Origin: Ctenosaura bakeri
Lineage: Eukaryota; Chordata; Lepidosauria; Squamata; Iguanidae
Length of the DNA: 64,000 nt
Reading direction: 5' to 3'
NCBI GenBank assembly: GCA_948474755.1
Contig: CAOLHI010001013.1
Location: 310,001-374,000, forward strand
The position numbers and the translations under genes were made by a program. Of this stretch, positions 46,001 to 58,413 are shown piece after piece. Positions within the stretch are counted from its first letter, which is position 1. Each line of letters opens with the position of its first letter. Below the pieces are notes generated by a model. That model did not search any database. It saw nothing but the letters and a program-made list of their open reading frames with translations, and was not told where the DNA came from.

Positions 46001-49000
46001 GTCTAGCAGCAAGGAGGAAGGCAGTGGATTCCTTCAGGAACCCAGCTTCTGTATGTTAATAACTCTGAATACAGATTGGATTGGGGAATGTGGGGAAAAG
46101 TTACAGGTACTGGACAAGACAGTTTGTCTTTCTGACAAACATTACCTATGAGAAAATAAAGTCAATGCTGGGAATATACGGTAGTTAGTTATTGTAGGTT
46201 GAGGAATAAATGGGAGAGCTAGAGCAGAGTGTGGAAAACCTTTTTTGGACTGTATCTCCAAGAAACTCCCAATCAGCTGCCATGCTCTTTCAAGGATTTT
46301 GGAAGCTATAGTCTATAATAGTATCTTTCCTCAGCTCTGATCGTGAGTCAAAGTTCTCTGATACTCCTTCAATGTCTTCTGAGCTCTGTCTTCTTTTCTG
46401 GATAATTATTGTTATTGTCACAGAGAACTTGGCATGTGCATGTATTCTGATTTTTCTGGCTTTTATTGACTCAGCTGCTATGATATCTGCAGACATCACA
46501 GAAATCTTGGATATTGCTGCTGATTTGTTAAGTACTGTTGGAAGATAAGACAAATAGAACAGGGTTTCTCTAGCAGAGTAATCACATTGACAAGGCAGAA
46601 GCTGAACAACAGCCAGTCCCATACCCACCCACCCACCCACAGGGTTTTGCAGAGAAAGAAACGTGCTTAATCTTCTTTGCGGAAAAAAAAAACATAAACT
46701 AGTTGTTAAAAATCTAACACATGGTCTAATAGAAGAGAAAGAAGGAAAAAGAGCAAATGGTTGGGAGTTAGAATGATCCAGAAAGACAAAGGCTATAGTA
46801 AAGCAACACACAGGAAGTCTGAAAACACGCAAAGTAAGAATTAGTGAGCATAGCCATGCAAAGACTGCTAATTCTAGCAAGTACAAGGAGGAAGCATTTT
46901 ATTTTGAATTTCAATATCCATGAATATCAAGAAATGTTTCCTTGGCACTTTGTGGACAGAGATGGATTTGCAGCATTTAAGAAATAGACAGATATTCTCT
47001 GCCTTCTCTGACAGAAGTCCAGAACATCCATTCAGGTTATCAGACATTAGATAATAATTCATAACATTATATTAACTTATTTATTGTAGAGGGCTACTTC
47101 AGTTACAAAATTGAGCATGTGCTGCTACCAGCAACTGAATATTAGTAATACAAGTATCTTATACAGAGAGATGCTTCTTTTAATTTAAAGGGCATCATAT
47201 GGCTCTTTTCCAGAAGGTCTCATGCCAGGAAAGTCACCCATCTGGAGATCCCGAGTTCAACAACTTCTATTACAGTTTACCTCATTGACCTGATACTGTG
47301 CCAAATAAGGTGAAAGGACAGCAGGCCAGGGGTATTTCATACTGAAGGCAGTCCAATCATGTGCTTTGCTTGTGAGGACTCCAAGAATACAGTAAAGGTT
47401 GTTTGTTTTTTTCCAAAGACGTTTGCAGAAAGTTTGAATTACAGGGAGAAAGGAAGGTCCGTGTCCTATTATTTTTCCTAATAACCTTCTTAAATTAGAC
47501 TTTAAACAGGATGTGTGCAACCTGCAGTGTGTATTCCCCACAACAGGAATTTCTTGGCAATATGTGTCTCAACATAAGACTTGCAAATTAAACCTGTGTT
47601 TGCCTTGTAGTGACCTATCACACAACAAAGCATCCTACATGCAGAATGCTTAAATGCAGAAAGTCTCATACAGTGACAAATTGCTGTCCTTACCCAATTG
47701 GTTCTGAAGGGCAATGTCAGACCATGAACTCTGGAAATTTATACCAAACAGTAGCAGCTAGTGGCATCTAAGTCAGCGGGGCAATGAATCCACTCCAAGT
47801 TTTAGACTGAACTTGACATGAAGAAGTTCAGCTCCTACAAAGTTTAAACTGAAACCTAGAGCAGATCTACCACCTCACTGAAATGGAAGTCACCAGCTGC
47901 CAGAGTGACAGACGGCATTTTTGAGGAATAGCCTAGTCACGTATAGAGGTCTCTTCACCAGGTAACAAATTGGGTAGCAGGAATTGGCTAGAGAAACTGC
48001 GAGCACTGAACACTCTATAGAGTGGATAGTTGTGATAAACACTAATGTAGGAACTAACCACATGGGTCTTCAAGATATTTGAGGACAAGCAGAAGGAAGG
48101 ATAGTAGGATGTTATGCAGAATGGTCAGTTCTGGAGAGAAATAGTCATGTTCAAGAAAACTGAAAGTGCTTTTATCACTTCCCTTCCCATATGCTACACA
48201 CACAACATAACAAAAGTCATAGTTCACTGACAGAGCACACAATATGCACACAGAAGGCCCTCAGGTACATTCCTGGCATCTCCAGCTGAACGGATCAGCT
48301 AGCAGGTCATCGAAAAGACTTCTGCCTAAGGCCCTGGAGTAGAGAACCATCACCACTCAAAGTAGGCAGTGTTGGACAAGGTAGGAAGGTGGCATGAATC
48401 AGTATAAAGCAGTTCTGTGTGTTCTTTATTTGTTGTTCTTTTGTTTCAGACTTTTACATGATTTTGAAACATAAGCACACACAGAAGTCTATTTAGTGGA
48501 GGCATTACTGAGATTAGTGCAGTGCAGTGATTCTTCCTTTCCATTCCCTTGCAGCTGGAAAACTCTTGATTTCTTTTTAGCTTCTCGTTTCTGTACCAGA
48601 ATAGAGAGATATTAATGGAACTAGAATTTGCCAGGTCATTGGCCAAAGGATCAAATAGCACTAATGTCCCTGTCATCATACAAATCAGCACAGCATCACA
48701 TACATACACACTCCAGCTAAATTTTGTTGGTCCTGGTTGTTAACAAAACTAGCAAATCGTGAAGTCAAACTTGGCTCTCTTGCAGTCAGGGCATTGAATA
48801 TCTGGCACTAATTTTAGCACAGCAAGGATGAAACCTCCAATTATGAAATTCTACTGAAGCAATTCAAAATCAAAGCCTATTCTTGCTCAAGAGAATACAA
48901 ATGTTGCCTTCAAATACTAATGGTGTCATTCTGTGTGTATTTATTCAGGAGTAAAACTCACTATATTCAGTGGAATGAGCTTCCAGTAAAAAGCTGGACA

Positions 49001-50474
49001 GTAAGATTGTACCCTAGGAAATCTTCAGTGCTCTCCTAAAAAAATTAAAAGGCACTGGAATTTACTTTTGAATATTTTAATAGCATCTTTAAGTCTTTGC
49101 TTTGATAATCTATACAGGGATCCAGAAAGGGAATGTACGGCAGTATTGTTTTTATTTTACTGGAAGGATACTGAAGCTGGGAAAGAGTGAAAAGATTATG
49201 GTAAATCCATGGCTTTAAGCCAGGATCAAACTGGATGTAAAATAATTGGGTGAATGCAGCTTCTGGGTGGAAGATAAGAAGCAATAAGACCAAACAACAA
49301 AGAGGGATAATGTAATCCTTTCCTTCCTATTTTGCAAGATGTTCCCACCTTTCTTTGTTGTTTTTGTTTGTTTGTTTGTCTGTTTGTTTCCTCCTACTAT
49401 AAGTAGCTAGTTTCACATGTGTTAGAAATCACTTGGGCCTTTTTTCTTTCTTTATATTTTTCTTTCTTACTCCTCTTTTCCTTTTCTTGCTTGTGTTTCT
49501 CTTCTTTCACCTCAGTGCTTGCTCAGCCATCCCCTTTACTTGGTCTCCCCCATCTTTTCTTTTCCCTCCCTTGTCTGTTTTGAGGAGAGGAAAACACTGT
49601 ATGGAACCAACTAGAGGCCCTATGAAGAAAGAAATGCCCTAGCTGTGACTGGGCTTTGATCTCTAGGGAAGGTTTGGGAAGCCTGCCATCTAGTGATTGA
49701 AGATGGTACGGCAGGATACAGATATATTTTAATTAATTAAAATTAATTAATTGATCTATTTAAAAACCACAAAATAACTCAGAGATGCACACCCTTAAAA
49801 TTGCAGTAGTATCCATGCAAAGATTCGATATCTACATTTTACAATCTTGCAACTACAATGAACACAAACACACTTTTTATTATGGAAAATTATAAGAAAT
49901 CAGTACCAAAATAGTCTCCGAAAAAGTGAAAAGTATGATTAGGCATCTATTCATTTGTGCTGGCACTGAAAAGATGGAAAGGACCAATTTGAATGTTGTC
50001 CCTTATCAAGCACAGTAAATCTGACATTTTGAGCATGGCCATAACTTGTACTTTTGGAAACTTTATTATGGTTGTTGCATTCACAGGTCCTTCACACCCA
50101 CCTTCAAAGAGTCATACAGCACCTCACCAGAGCCAGCTCAATCAGAAAACACTTGGACTTGTTTTCATAACTGTTGAAGTTAATGGAAGAGCTTAACCCA
50201 CTTTTCACATTTAATTAAGCTATTTTGGGAAAGACTGCAAATTTCCATTCTATCTGTTCACTAAAATTACACACAGATGGTGCCGAATGCTTGTATAAAC
50301 TTGCGCCTAGGAACAGTTTGTAAGCTTTTAAGATCACAGTGAAGTTTTTGAAGTGAATAAAACCATCATTACTGACACAATAATCTGACACTTCTTTTAC
50401 ACTTCAGTGAAATAAACTGTCAGCAAGAGGAAATAAACATGTTCTGAAAAATTGTTAGTGAAGAACTATACATA
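46001..50474. other. Upstream flank without recognised gene
   Basis: Simple repeats only: (CCCA)n at 46624-46640, (TTTG)n at 49361-49388 and an AATT-rich palindrome at 49728-49753. A 198-codon minus-strand frame (46886-46290) is the longest outside GC-rich or transposon DNA. I recognise no domain in it. Confidence 0.4.
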
Positions 50475-51024
50475 TTCTTCCTCTCTCTCTCTCTCTCTTT
50501 CCATATCTCAGGAGTTATTAGCAATATCACTGTGTTATATTTTATTACTGAAAAATGCCTGACAAGACTTATCTGGAATTATCCCCAGCTAAAATGGGAT
50601 GCAGTCTAATTCATAAACCTAGTTATAATCACTTCATTTTAATATTACCTTCACTTAAGTTTCACATGTAAAGGTTATTTTTAAAAATACCCCTAATCTT
50701 TCCAAAGTGCTTAATATAAAAGAACACTAAATGCCAAATTAAATATATCTGTCATATAGTTAGACTTGCATAGTTCTCTCTCTCTCTCTCACACACACAC
50801 ACAGACTGCCAGCATGGTCTAAGTGTGGAAGGGTTTCTAATCATTTATCCACTTCTATTTCTGTGTCTGTTTGCCCTCTCTCTTTCTTTCTCCCCCACCC
50901 CGGCTCCCTGCCCACATATACACATTGCCAGTATGGTCTATAGTGTAGATGAGGTTCTAACCTTTTCTCCTGTCACTTGTAATGCACTCTCTCTCTCGCT
51001 CTCTCACTCTCTTTCTCTTGCGCG

Positions 51025-51077
<53 letters not shown>

Positions 51078-51090
51078 TACGCACACATGC
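50475..51090. repeat. Compound (CT)n(CA)n minisatellite-like repeat
   Basis: CT tracts pass into CA tracts at 50775-50803 and 50986-51088, and a degenerate one is at 50876-50925. After two of them follows a related unit: CTGCCAGCATGGTCTAAGTG and TTGCCAGTATGGTCTATAGT, each followed by GGTTTCTAA or GGTTCTAAC. So a unit of about 140 bp is repeated, with an expanded dinucleotide core. Another CT tract is at 50478-50500. A short CGCGCGC interrupts at 51020-51027. Confidence 0.75.
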
Positions 51091-51557
51091 TATTAAGAAG
51101 TAAAAATAACCCTCCTCTGGAGATAACAGAGGCATTTCTTCCATTGCAAATATTAGACAGGGAAGGCCTGATTCCATGGCAGGATTGAAGTGTTAAAGCC
51201 CTTCTCACACATTCTGTGTTTCCAGTTCAGTTTTTAAAAAAACTAGTAATTAAAAGTAAACAAAATTCAGTTCCATTTCATCAAAATATATACCTAACAT
51301 TACTTCTGATTTGGCAGGTAGCAGTGTCCCAGATTGCATCTGAGGCTATGGGGAGAAGACAGCTGCTAGTTGGCACAGTGCATTCTCATGCCCAGCAAGG
51401 AGGTAGACATGCCCCAGGGCACCAGATGGCACCAGCTGAGGAACTGGAGTTAAAAAAGTTTTCTAAGGAGGCACTGAATACCTCTATATTATATGGGGGG
51501 GGGGATCTTACACTACTGTGTATATGTGTAGGACGACTGCATGCATATATATCTTCT

Positions 51558-51790
51558 GAGAGCTAGTGTGGTTTCATGGTCTGAGTTTTGGTCTAGTACT
51601 CTAGGAGACCAGGGTTCAAATTCCCATGCAACCATGGAAACTCATTCAGTGACCTTTGGAAAGTCACATTTTCTCAGCCTTAAAAGAAGGCAGTGACAAA
51701 CCTCCTCTGAATTAATCTTACCAAAAACAAAAACTCTAGGATAGGATTTCCAGAAGTTGGAGCTGACTAGAAGGCATGTAACAACAACAT
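51558..51790 (+). mobile_element. tRNA-derived SINE
   Basis: The head is GAGCTAGTGTGGTTTCATGG with B box GGGTTCAAATTCC. The middle is GAAAGTCACATTTTCTCAGC. The tail is GTTGGAGCTGACTAGAAGGC followed by (ACA)n. The layout is full length. Confidence 0.8.
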
Positions 51791-53124
51791 ATATTTTCAG
51801 CAAGTACATATTTGAATGAAGGTGAAAGAAGTGTAAAATGTATGTATATGTATCTTTCTCTCTGTATGTTATGCACAATGTAAATTGCACTTTGAAGAGC
51901 AACATCAAGAGGGAAAATCTAAACCCCAAGTCCCTGCCCCCAAGGATTTAGGCACACAAGGAGTTTGTTTCTTCAATATAGGACTAGTATAGCTGCACAC
52001 CAGTCCACTGTCAGCCCATTATTTTCAACACTATTTGGCGGTGACACTTAAAACTGCAGTTGTGTGTCACAGATCTCTTGAGATGGTGTGAATGTGAGGC
52101 AAGAGTCAAGTATGGCACCTCACATTCTTAAGAAGTTTATGTTATTTTTTGTGCTTCCGGTCTGATAGTAAATTCTCCTACCCCTCTTCAAATGTATCAA
52201 CAGTTATGCCAAGCATCTGAGAGAGACAAGAATACACATTTACAATATTCAAGACAGGGGAATTAGATGGCTATAATTCTATATGTGGCAACACTTCTGC
52301 TGAAACGATTACAGCCTCTTATGTCTTCCACTTTCCTGAATATGATTTTTAAAAGACAACATGATATAATATGAGCAGAATTGTCTGATTCCTAGCATTA
52401 GAATCCTAACTGTGCTTGCTGGAAAGTTTATTTGAAACCCTCTTGATTTTGGTGGCAATGAAGTCCAAATCATTGTGTTACAGTTCACACCTATATCATA
52501 AGATAAATTCAGGACATTTCCGTCAAGATTCCATAAATGAATTAAGTTGGTAGGAGGAAAGACCTGGGGTTGCTGGGTGGCTGGTGAAGGTGGCGGGGGG
52601 TGGGGTGGGGGAGCTAACCTTTAGTTTGTGCATCTGCAGGACACCTCTTCTTGGGGAGACCATTTTGTGCAACCCACAGATTAGACATTGTGGCAAGCTT
52701 TACCAGATGCTTACCAGACACCTGTTGCATAATGCCCTTTTTGAGCAGGAGTTGGTCTGGAAACCACGGAAGGCTGGTGTCCCCTCACCCTTGTCCTACA
52801 CATTGTATCCAAAATGAGAATTGTACAGGAATGTATCTTACTGGTGTATTGAGATTGTGGCCATCCCTCTTAACCCATAACATGACGTCTGGCCCCTCTG
52901 TCACTGCACAATTGAAATATCAGTGATTAGCCAACTGTCTTTTCTGCTTCCTGGCATTAGAATACTAACTGTGCTTACTGGAAGGAGTAAGCTTATTTGA
53001 AATCTTCTGGATTTTGGTGGAGATGCCTGCACTAATAGCCACACTTACATAATTTCTGAGAAAGTACAAATGTTTCCACAGCTATCTTTTCATGGTTCTG
53101 TGGTGTCCCAATTGGCCTTAGAAG
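51791..53124. other. Upstream flank, no gene
   Basis: Only a G-rich tract at 52591-52612 (four or more runs of three or more G, G-quadruplex pattern) stands out. Two near-copies of a short sentence (TTGATTTTGGTGGCAATG at 52443 and GGATTTTGGTGGAGATGC at 53007, each preceded by CTAACTGTGCTT.CTGGAA) suggest an unnamed repeat. Confidence 0.4.
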
Positions 53125-53465
53125 GACCAGCTTCTTTCACATAGCATGTAGCTAAACGGTGGAATATGCTACCACAAGAAGTAGTGATGGCTACCATCTT
53201 GAACAGCTTTAAAAGAGAGCTGCAGAAATTCAGCTAAGATGGGGGTCTGTCAGTGGCTAATAGTCAAGTGGATATTTACACCTTTCGGTACTTGAGACAA
53301 TATGCCTCTACCTACCAGCTGCTGCAGAACAGAAGCAGGGCAATGATACTACTGCATTCATGGTTCACTTGTGGCCTTACTCCAGGGAACCCATTGGCTG
53401 TTGTGTGAAGAGAGTGCTGGAATATAGAGACTTCTGGTCTGATGCAGCATGGCCCTTCTTACATT
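53125..53465 (+). mobile_element. CR1/L2-clade LINE 3' end
   Basis: GGTGGAATATGCTACCACAA, GCTTTAAAAGAGAGCTGCAG, CTACCAGCTGCTGCAGAACA and CTTCTGGTCTGATGCAGCAT, GGCCCTTCTTACATTCT follow the classical order of this LINE's 3' end, ending in the usual terminus. It is the best-kept of three copies in the window. Confidence 0.7.
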
Positions 53466-53585
53466 CTAAAACTATATTGAAATAAGTTTGTTTTAAATAA
53501 TGGAACTTGGAGTGAGCCAAACTGGAATCTCATTTCAAGAGCAATTGTTCTATGCTACAGAATGTACCACCTTTTTTCAGATATA

Positions 53586-54086
53586 CAGTGGTCTCTTCAC
53601 ATTTGAGAAGGTTCAGGGCACAGAACCCTCACGAAAGTTGAAAGACCACAAATAACTCCCCCTAGCGATCCCACTCCCCTCTGGAGATCCCCCTTCCCAT
53701 TCCCTTGCCTCTGGCCCCAACACTCCAGGGGGAAGAAAAAAGACAAAGTAAAGGGCAGAATTCTGGCATTCTAGATTCTAGATTCTGGTCGCCATCTTGA
53801 CAAAGGAGATTCTTCCTAGAGGGGAGAGGTAGGAGCAAAGAGAGCATCTGACCAATTAGCAACCATTACACAACAGAATGTGCAGCCACTTGACAGAAAG
53901 GACATGCCTCTAGCAGTGGTGGAAGAGGCTTTGCTCACCCAAAAGAGAAAAATGTCCATTTTAAACACAAGCCTTGCAAGCTGGGGGTGAGAAATGCAAG
54001 GGAATGGAAGGAGGAGAATGTGAGGAGGGGGAAGACAAGCACATGCCTTGTGAATAGTCAAACCTGCAAAGGTGGAGGGAGTACTG
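53586..54086 (-). mobile_element. pogo/Tigger-type MITE, copy 2 (inverted relative to copy 1)
   Basis: The left end is CAGTGGTCTCTTCACATTTG and the right end GGTGGAGGGAGTACTG, with TA on both sides (53584-53585 and 54087-54088), a perfect TA duplication. The 501-bp length and inner blocks match copy 1 (9013-9515) in reverse. It has no transposase. Confidence 0.85.
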
Positions 54087-54088
54087 TA

Positions 54089-57000
54089 TTTGTATGTGGC
54101 AGAGAGAAGGCATACTACCACAGTCACCTCACTCTGCACACAACAGCTGGAATTTAGGTAACTGTACTGGTGTTCCATTGTAAGCCTCTTCTCTTTCTTT
54201 TCTTAGTAATGGTGACTTCATTCCACAGTCTGTCAGATTTAGTTACATGACAATGTCTTGCTCTCATTCTCAACTCATTGCAAGGACATAAGCAGCAGCT
54301 ATGAAAGCCACCTAGGACAGAACCATAGCATGGAGGAAAGAGACGTTAACCTTTTGTCCATGCTGTGATCATGATCTGGATCAGTCTCCCATGCCGACTA
54401 TTTACCCTGGGAACAATGGTCATATTTTTGCCAGTGGAAGTTTACAATGACAACTATGGGTGTTTTCCTTCTGCTAAAAACCTACATCTGTGGTGGCTGC
54501 AGGTAAGAGAGGAATGTAGACCACATTGAAGCCTACTTCATGGTCTGATCTAGATTTAGGGGGACCAAAGATACTGGTATTTATTATTTTTTGAAAAGCA
54601 TTAACTAATTGTATGAATTGCATCAGAGCTTTTTTAGTCCTTTATTTATTCATAGGCATGTTGTCATGGGGTCAACATAAGTCAACAGATGACTTGAAAG
54701 CACATACACACAGACACATGTTGTCAAATACCCAAATCCAAGTACTTGTGTACTGATCATTTTTTATATTAGAAAGAGAGTTTGGTTTGTAATTAAAAGC
54801 ACTGAGGCTGCAACTAATTGGGACTATGAGGACCTTTGAAAAATACAGAAGATTGATTTTTGATGTCTGTTGATAGGACATGTCAGGGCCTGCATACTCA
54901 ATCTTGGGTAAACAAGCCTATACATTCAAAGAATAAGACATAGAGACATGAAACAAACTGAAGGTTAACCAGTTCTGCAAAGCCATGGGCTTCTGCATAA
55001 CTTCTTTAAAATGAGCTGTAAGGGTCAGCCAATGAGCTAAAGGCACTCAACTAAGCATAGTTCCATAGATATATGAAATGACAGCTGCATCACTCAGTTT
55101 AGATCCCAATTGTGTATGACTATAACACATTACAAATATCATATGTGTTTAAGCAGGAGGATGTTTTGACTGGATTGCAACCTATAATGACATCTCATAA
55201 TCATATTTGTGTGAAACAGTTTGTTGAGATACAAAACAGAGGTGGTTAAATGACTCTGTGGTGGCTACTCCAATCCAATTTCCTAATCAGAATCTGTCAG
55301 TGTTAGTTTTTTGGATCACAAATGCCAGAATTTTCCAGCCAGCATGATGATCATGCTAGCTGGGGAGACTCTGAGAGCTGCTGCCAATCTTAAATTCTGA
55401 ATTATCTCAACTAACTAGCTTCAATTTAGAAATAACCTCCCTTACAAAAACCAGTCCTGTATTAGATTTTATTAACTGAGATGCTTGCATTGTTTTAACG
55501 TGGCAGTAGCTTATTAGAGAACTAACTTGACTGGAATATATAATTCCTCTTCTAGTGCTAAAGGTCAAGAAGGTAAATATATCTCAGACCAGGCATGTGT
55601 AGTGAGCAGAGAAGCTGAACAAATATTCCTACTCGTCTCTTAAGAGGACTATGTTCACTACATTGATAAAATTTCTAGGTGTGGCTGCATCACAACGAGT
55701 ACCATAAAAAGTTTTGTGATACTTAAGAATGGCTAAGTTTTACTTGCCAAAAGCTTTTGTGGACTGCAGCCACAAAAAAACAGATACATCTGATAAAGTA
55801 GGCTTAATCCCATGAAAAATTATGCCAGATAAATGCCATAAGCTGACAGATAACTTAGACACATTCACACATACAGTTTTTAAGGTGCCACAAGACTCTT
55901 ATCTACACTGATCAATTATATTCATGTTTTAAATGTTGATGCATTAGATGCATGCTAAAGATGTCAACCAGGGACAACCCAGTTCAGAAAATGGATCTGC
56001 AGAGATACTTGAATTTCAGTTGGTTGAGCTCCACAGAATTTAACTGGACTAAATGGATTTACAAATCAAGAACATTATTTTAAATAAGTTTCAAATTGCT
56101 TATAAGATACTTCTACATTTGTCCTTAGATATCCAGAAAAATCACTATGGCAATTACTCATCAGAAAATATATTGGCATTTCTGCCGGGTTGCACTGCCA
56201 ACAACACCTGGAAGATTTTATTACCTCCACTCATGACACAGAGTATTCATACATTAATCATTATTTTATATAAGTCAATCTTTTATATAGGCTGCCTATA
56301 TAAGGACCAGATGCTCAATGTACTGAAAACAGCAATGTCCACCCAGTTTATGTAATGGAATTATGTAGCCTTTACCTAGGAATTATATCACCATACAGTG
56401 CTACCATTTTAAATGAAGATCATTCAGCAAACTATAACATATACATAATACGTTTGGCCTACTGTAACTGTGATTACTGAAGAATGTTCCATAACTTTGT
56501 AATGGGACTTTATTGGCAGAACAAATCTATTAGCAGTCTTTTCCACAGCTGCAAACAAGCCTTTGTGTATTCATTTCTACTGGTAATCAAAATGCAGAAT
56601 TCATTTCCATCTTGATGAATGTCTCTTATTTTTCTGTCCTTGGGCTGGATTACTCAGTTTAGAATAAGGGGCAAAGGTAATTTATAACTTCTTTAACTAA
56701 TCCATCATAACACATATGGGCAGAGTGCTTCACAAATTTTGTGTAAAATGTCTCCAGGATAGTCCAGATTTACTTGACCCAGAAGAACATAACTTTTCTT
56801 TCTGTGTCAAAAGTGATGGCTTGTGTAGGGGAAAATGGTGCTCATAAATGTTTGCGGAGGACTGGAATGCTACAGTTGATGCATGATATTCACTGGTACA
56901 TTGTTATCTAAGAACTCTAGCATTTGGAAATTCAAAAGTGTCTGATGCAATGTATGCTACAAAGCCACACATAGATCCCCTTTGTGTTAAGTCCTAACCG

Positions 57001-58193
57001 TTTTTCGTCTGTGTACAGGCAGTAGCAACATCAAAATTTCAAGCACAAAACGACTATAATTGTTCCATATCAATGCCTTCATGAAAGGTCTGGACTCAGT
57101 CCTTCAAAAGTTATGTTAGTTAGTAGCACCTATTCAAAGACATCAAGCCCAGGGCAAATGTTCTCTGCATTGCTCTCTATGCAGCCTTCTAATATAAGAT
57201 ATTTTCCAGATCTCCTATAGTCCTTTTACAGGATTTTAAGTGGTCAAGTAAGAAATTTGTATGAGAGAAAATCATGTCACATGGTGTTGGATCAAAGGAA
57301 TCAGAGACGGAAAGAAAATAATCCTTAACATTGCTCCACAGTGCAAGAGATCATCCAAGGGTGTAATAGGCAAGCTTCAGAAATTGGAATCTCCATAAAT
57401 TCTGAAGAACATCTTTGGATTTAATTTCACATTTCTCTAGCAGGGATACCAAATTATGATCCTCCATATGTTATTGTAATCCCATTCTCATCAGCCCCAG
57501 GTGATAATGCTAGGAATGAGTTAGAATCCACCACCAACTCCACCAATCCTCCAGATATCTTATTGAAATTTCTTGTCCAGAACCTCTGACTCATCATATT
57601 CTGTATGGTTATCCTAACTTCCAGTCAGACTTGTTGACCCCTTATTCAGTTCAGTGAAAGCTAGCTTCTCCCTCTAGACATTTTGAAACTATCTGCTTTA
57701 AACAAAACAATGATTTAAATAGTCATAGCCAAGCCCTAGCTTATGTAAGGCTATTGGTATTCACTTAGCTCTTTGCTATTTAAGTCTAACATTCTGTGGT
57801 GTAGTCACATCAGAACCAAAAGGACTTGAACATTCGACCTAAATATACAGCTACAAGTCTCAGATCTTCACATTCAGTTTCACATCACAGTGTACTTCCC
57901 AACAGCAAGATTTTCTACCAGGTCCTAGTGAAGTTCTGTCTGCATCTCCAATGCTAATCAGAACATGTGGCCAAACCCAGGCCCACAAATCACCATGACT
58001 CTGGAGTCACATTTGGATTGGATCTAGCACCTGTACTTGAAACATTACAGAAATTCACTAGGCTCCAATATTCTGACGGGTTTCAAATCACTCATTTTTA
58101 GTTTTGTTTGCACCTTTTTATCAATTTACTTTTGCCTTGCTTAATTTAAGAGCTAGTCAACAAGAAAGAGAATCAGTACATGCTTGGCTGAGA
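54089..58193. other. Upstream flank, no gene
   Basis: This holds a SINE tail fragment at 54656-54718 (AAGTCAACAGATGACTTGAA), a MITE-like palindrome fragment near 55300-55385 (CAAATGCCAGAATTTTCCAG, CTAGCTGGGGAGACTCTGAG) and a repeat ending in AAGGTGCCACAAGACTCTTA near 55880-55910. The rest is AT-rich with no recognised feature. Confidence 0.4.
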
Positions 58194-58413
58194 GCCTAAA
58201 TCCCCTAAAAGGCACTAGATTATGTCTGATATTGGAAGCTAAGTAGGATCAGCCCTGATCAGTACTTGGATGGGAGACCTCCAAGGAATACCAGGTGCTG
58301 TAGGCTATATTTCCGAGGAAAGAGCTGGAAAAACCACCTTTAAGTATTCCTTGCCTAAGAAAACCCTAAGAAATTAATGGAGTTGCCATAAGGCAGCTTC
58401 ACAACACACACAC
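58194..58413 (+). mobile_element. 5S rRNA-derived SINE
   Basis: The head (58194-58305) reads GGAAGCTAAGTAGGATCAG, CCCTGATCAGTACTTGGATG and GGGAGACCTCCAAGGAATAC, CAGGTGCTGTAGGCT. It is collinear with vertebrate 5S rRNA including box A and box C. It continues into a non-5S body (CCTAAGAAAACCCTAAGAAA) and a tail GGAGTTGCCATAAGGCAGCT followed by (CA)n. It is therefore a SINE, not a 5S gene. The tail resembles that of the tRNA-derived SINEs in the window. Confidence 0.85.

Noticed and set aside
35889..51090. Regularly spaced repeats that might look like a CRISPR array
   Set aside because: The repeats are microsatellites and vertebrate SINE copies without a repeat-spacer pattern.
58194..58305. A functional 5S rRNA gene
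   Set aside because: The head is degenerate, lacks a T-run terminator and joins a SINE body.
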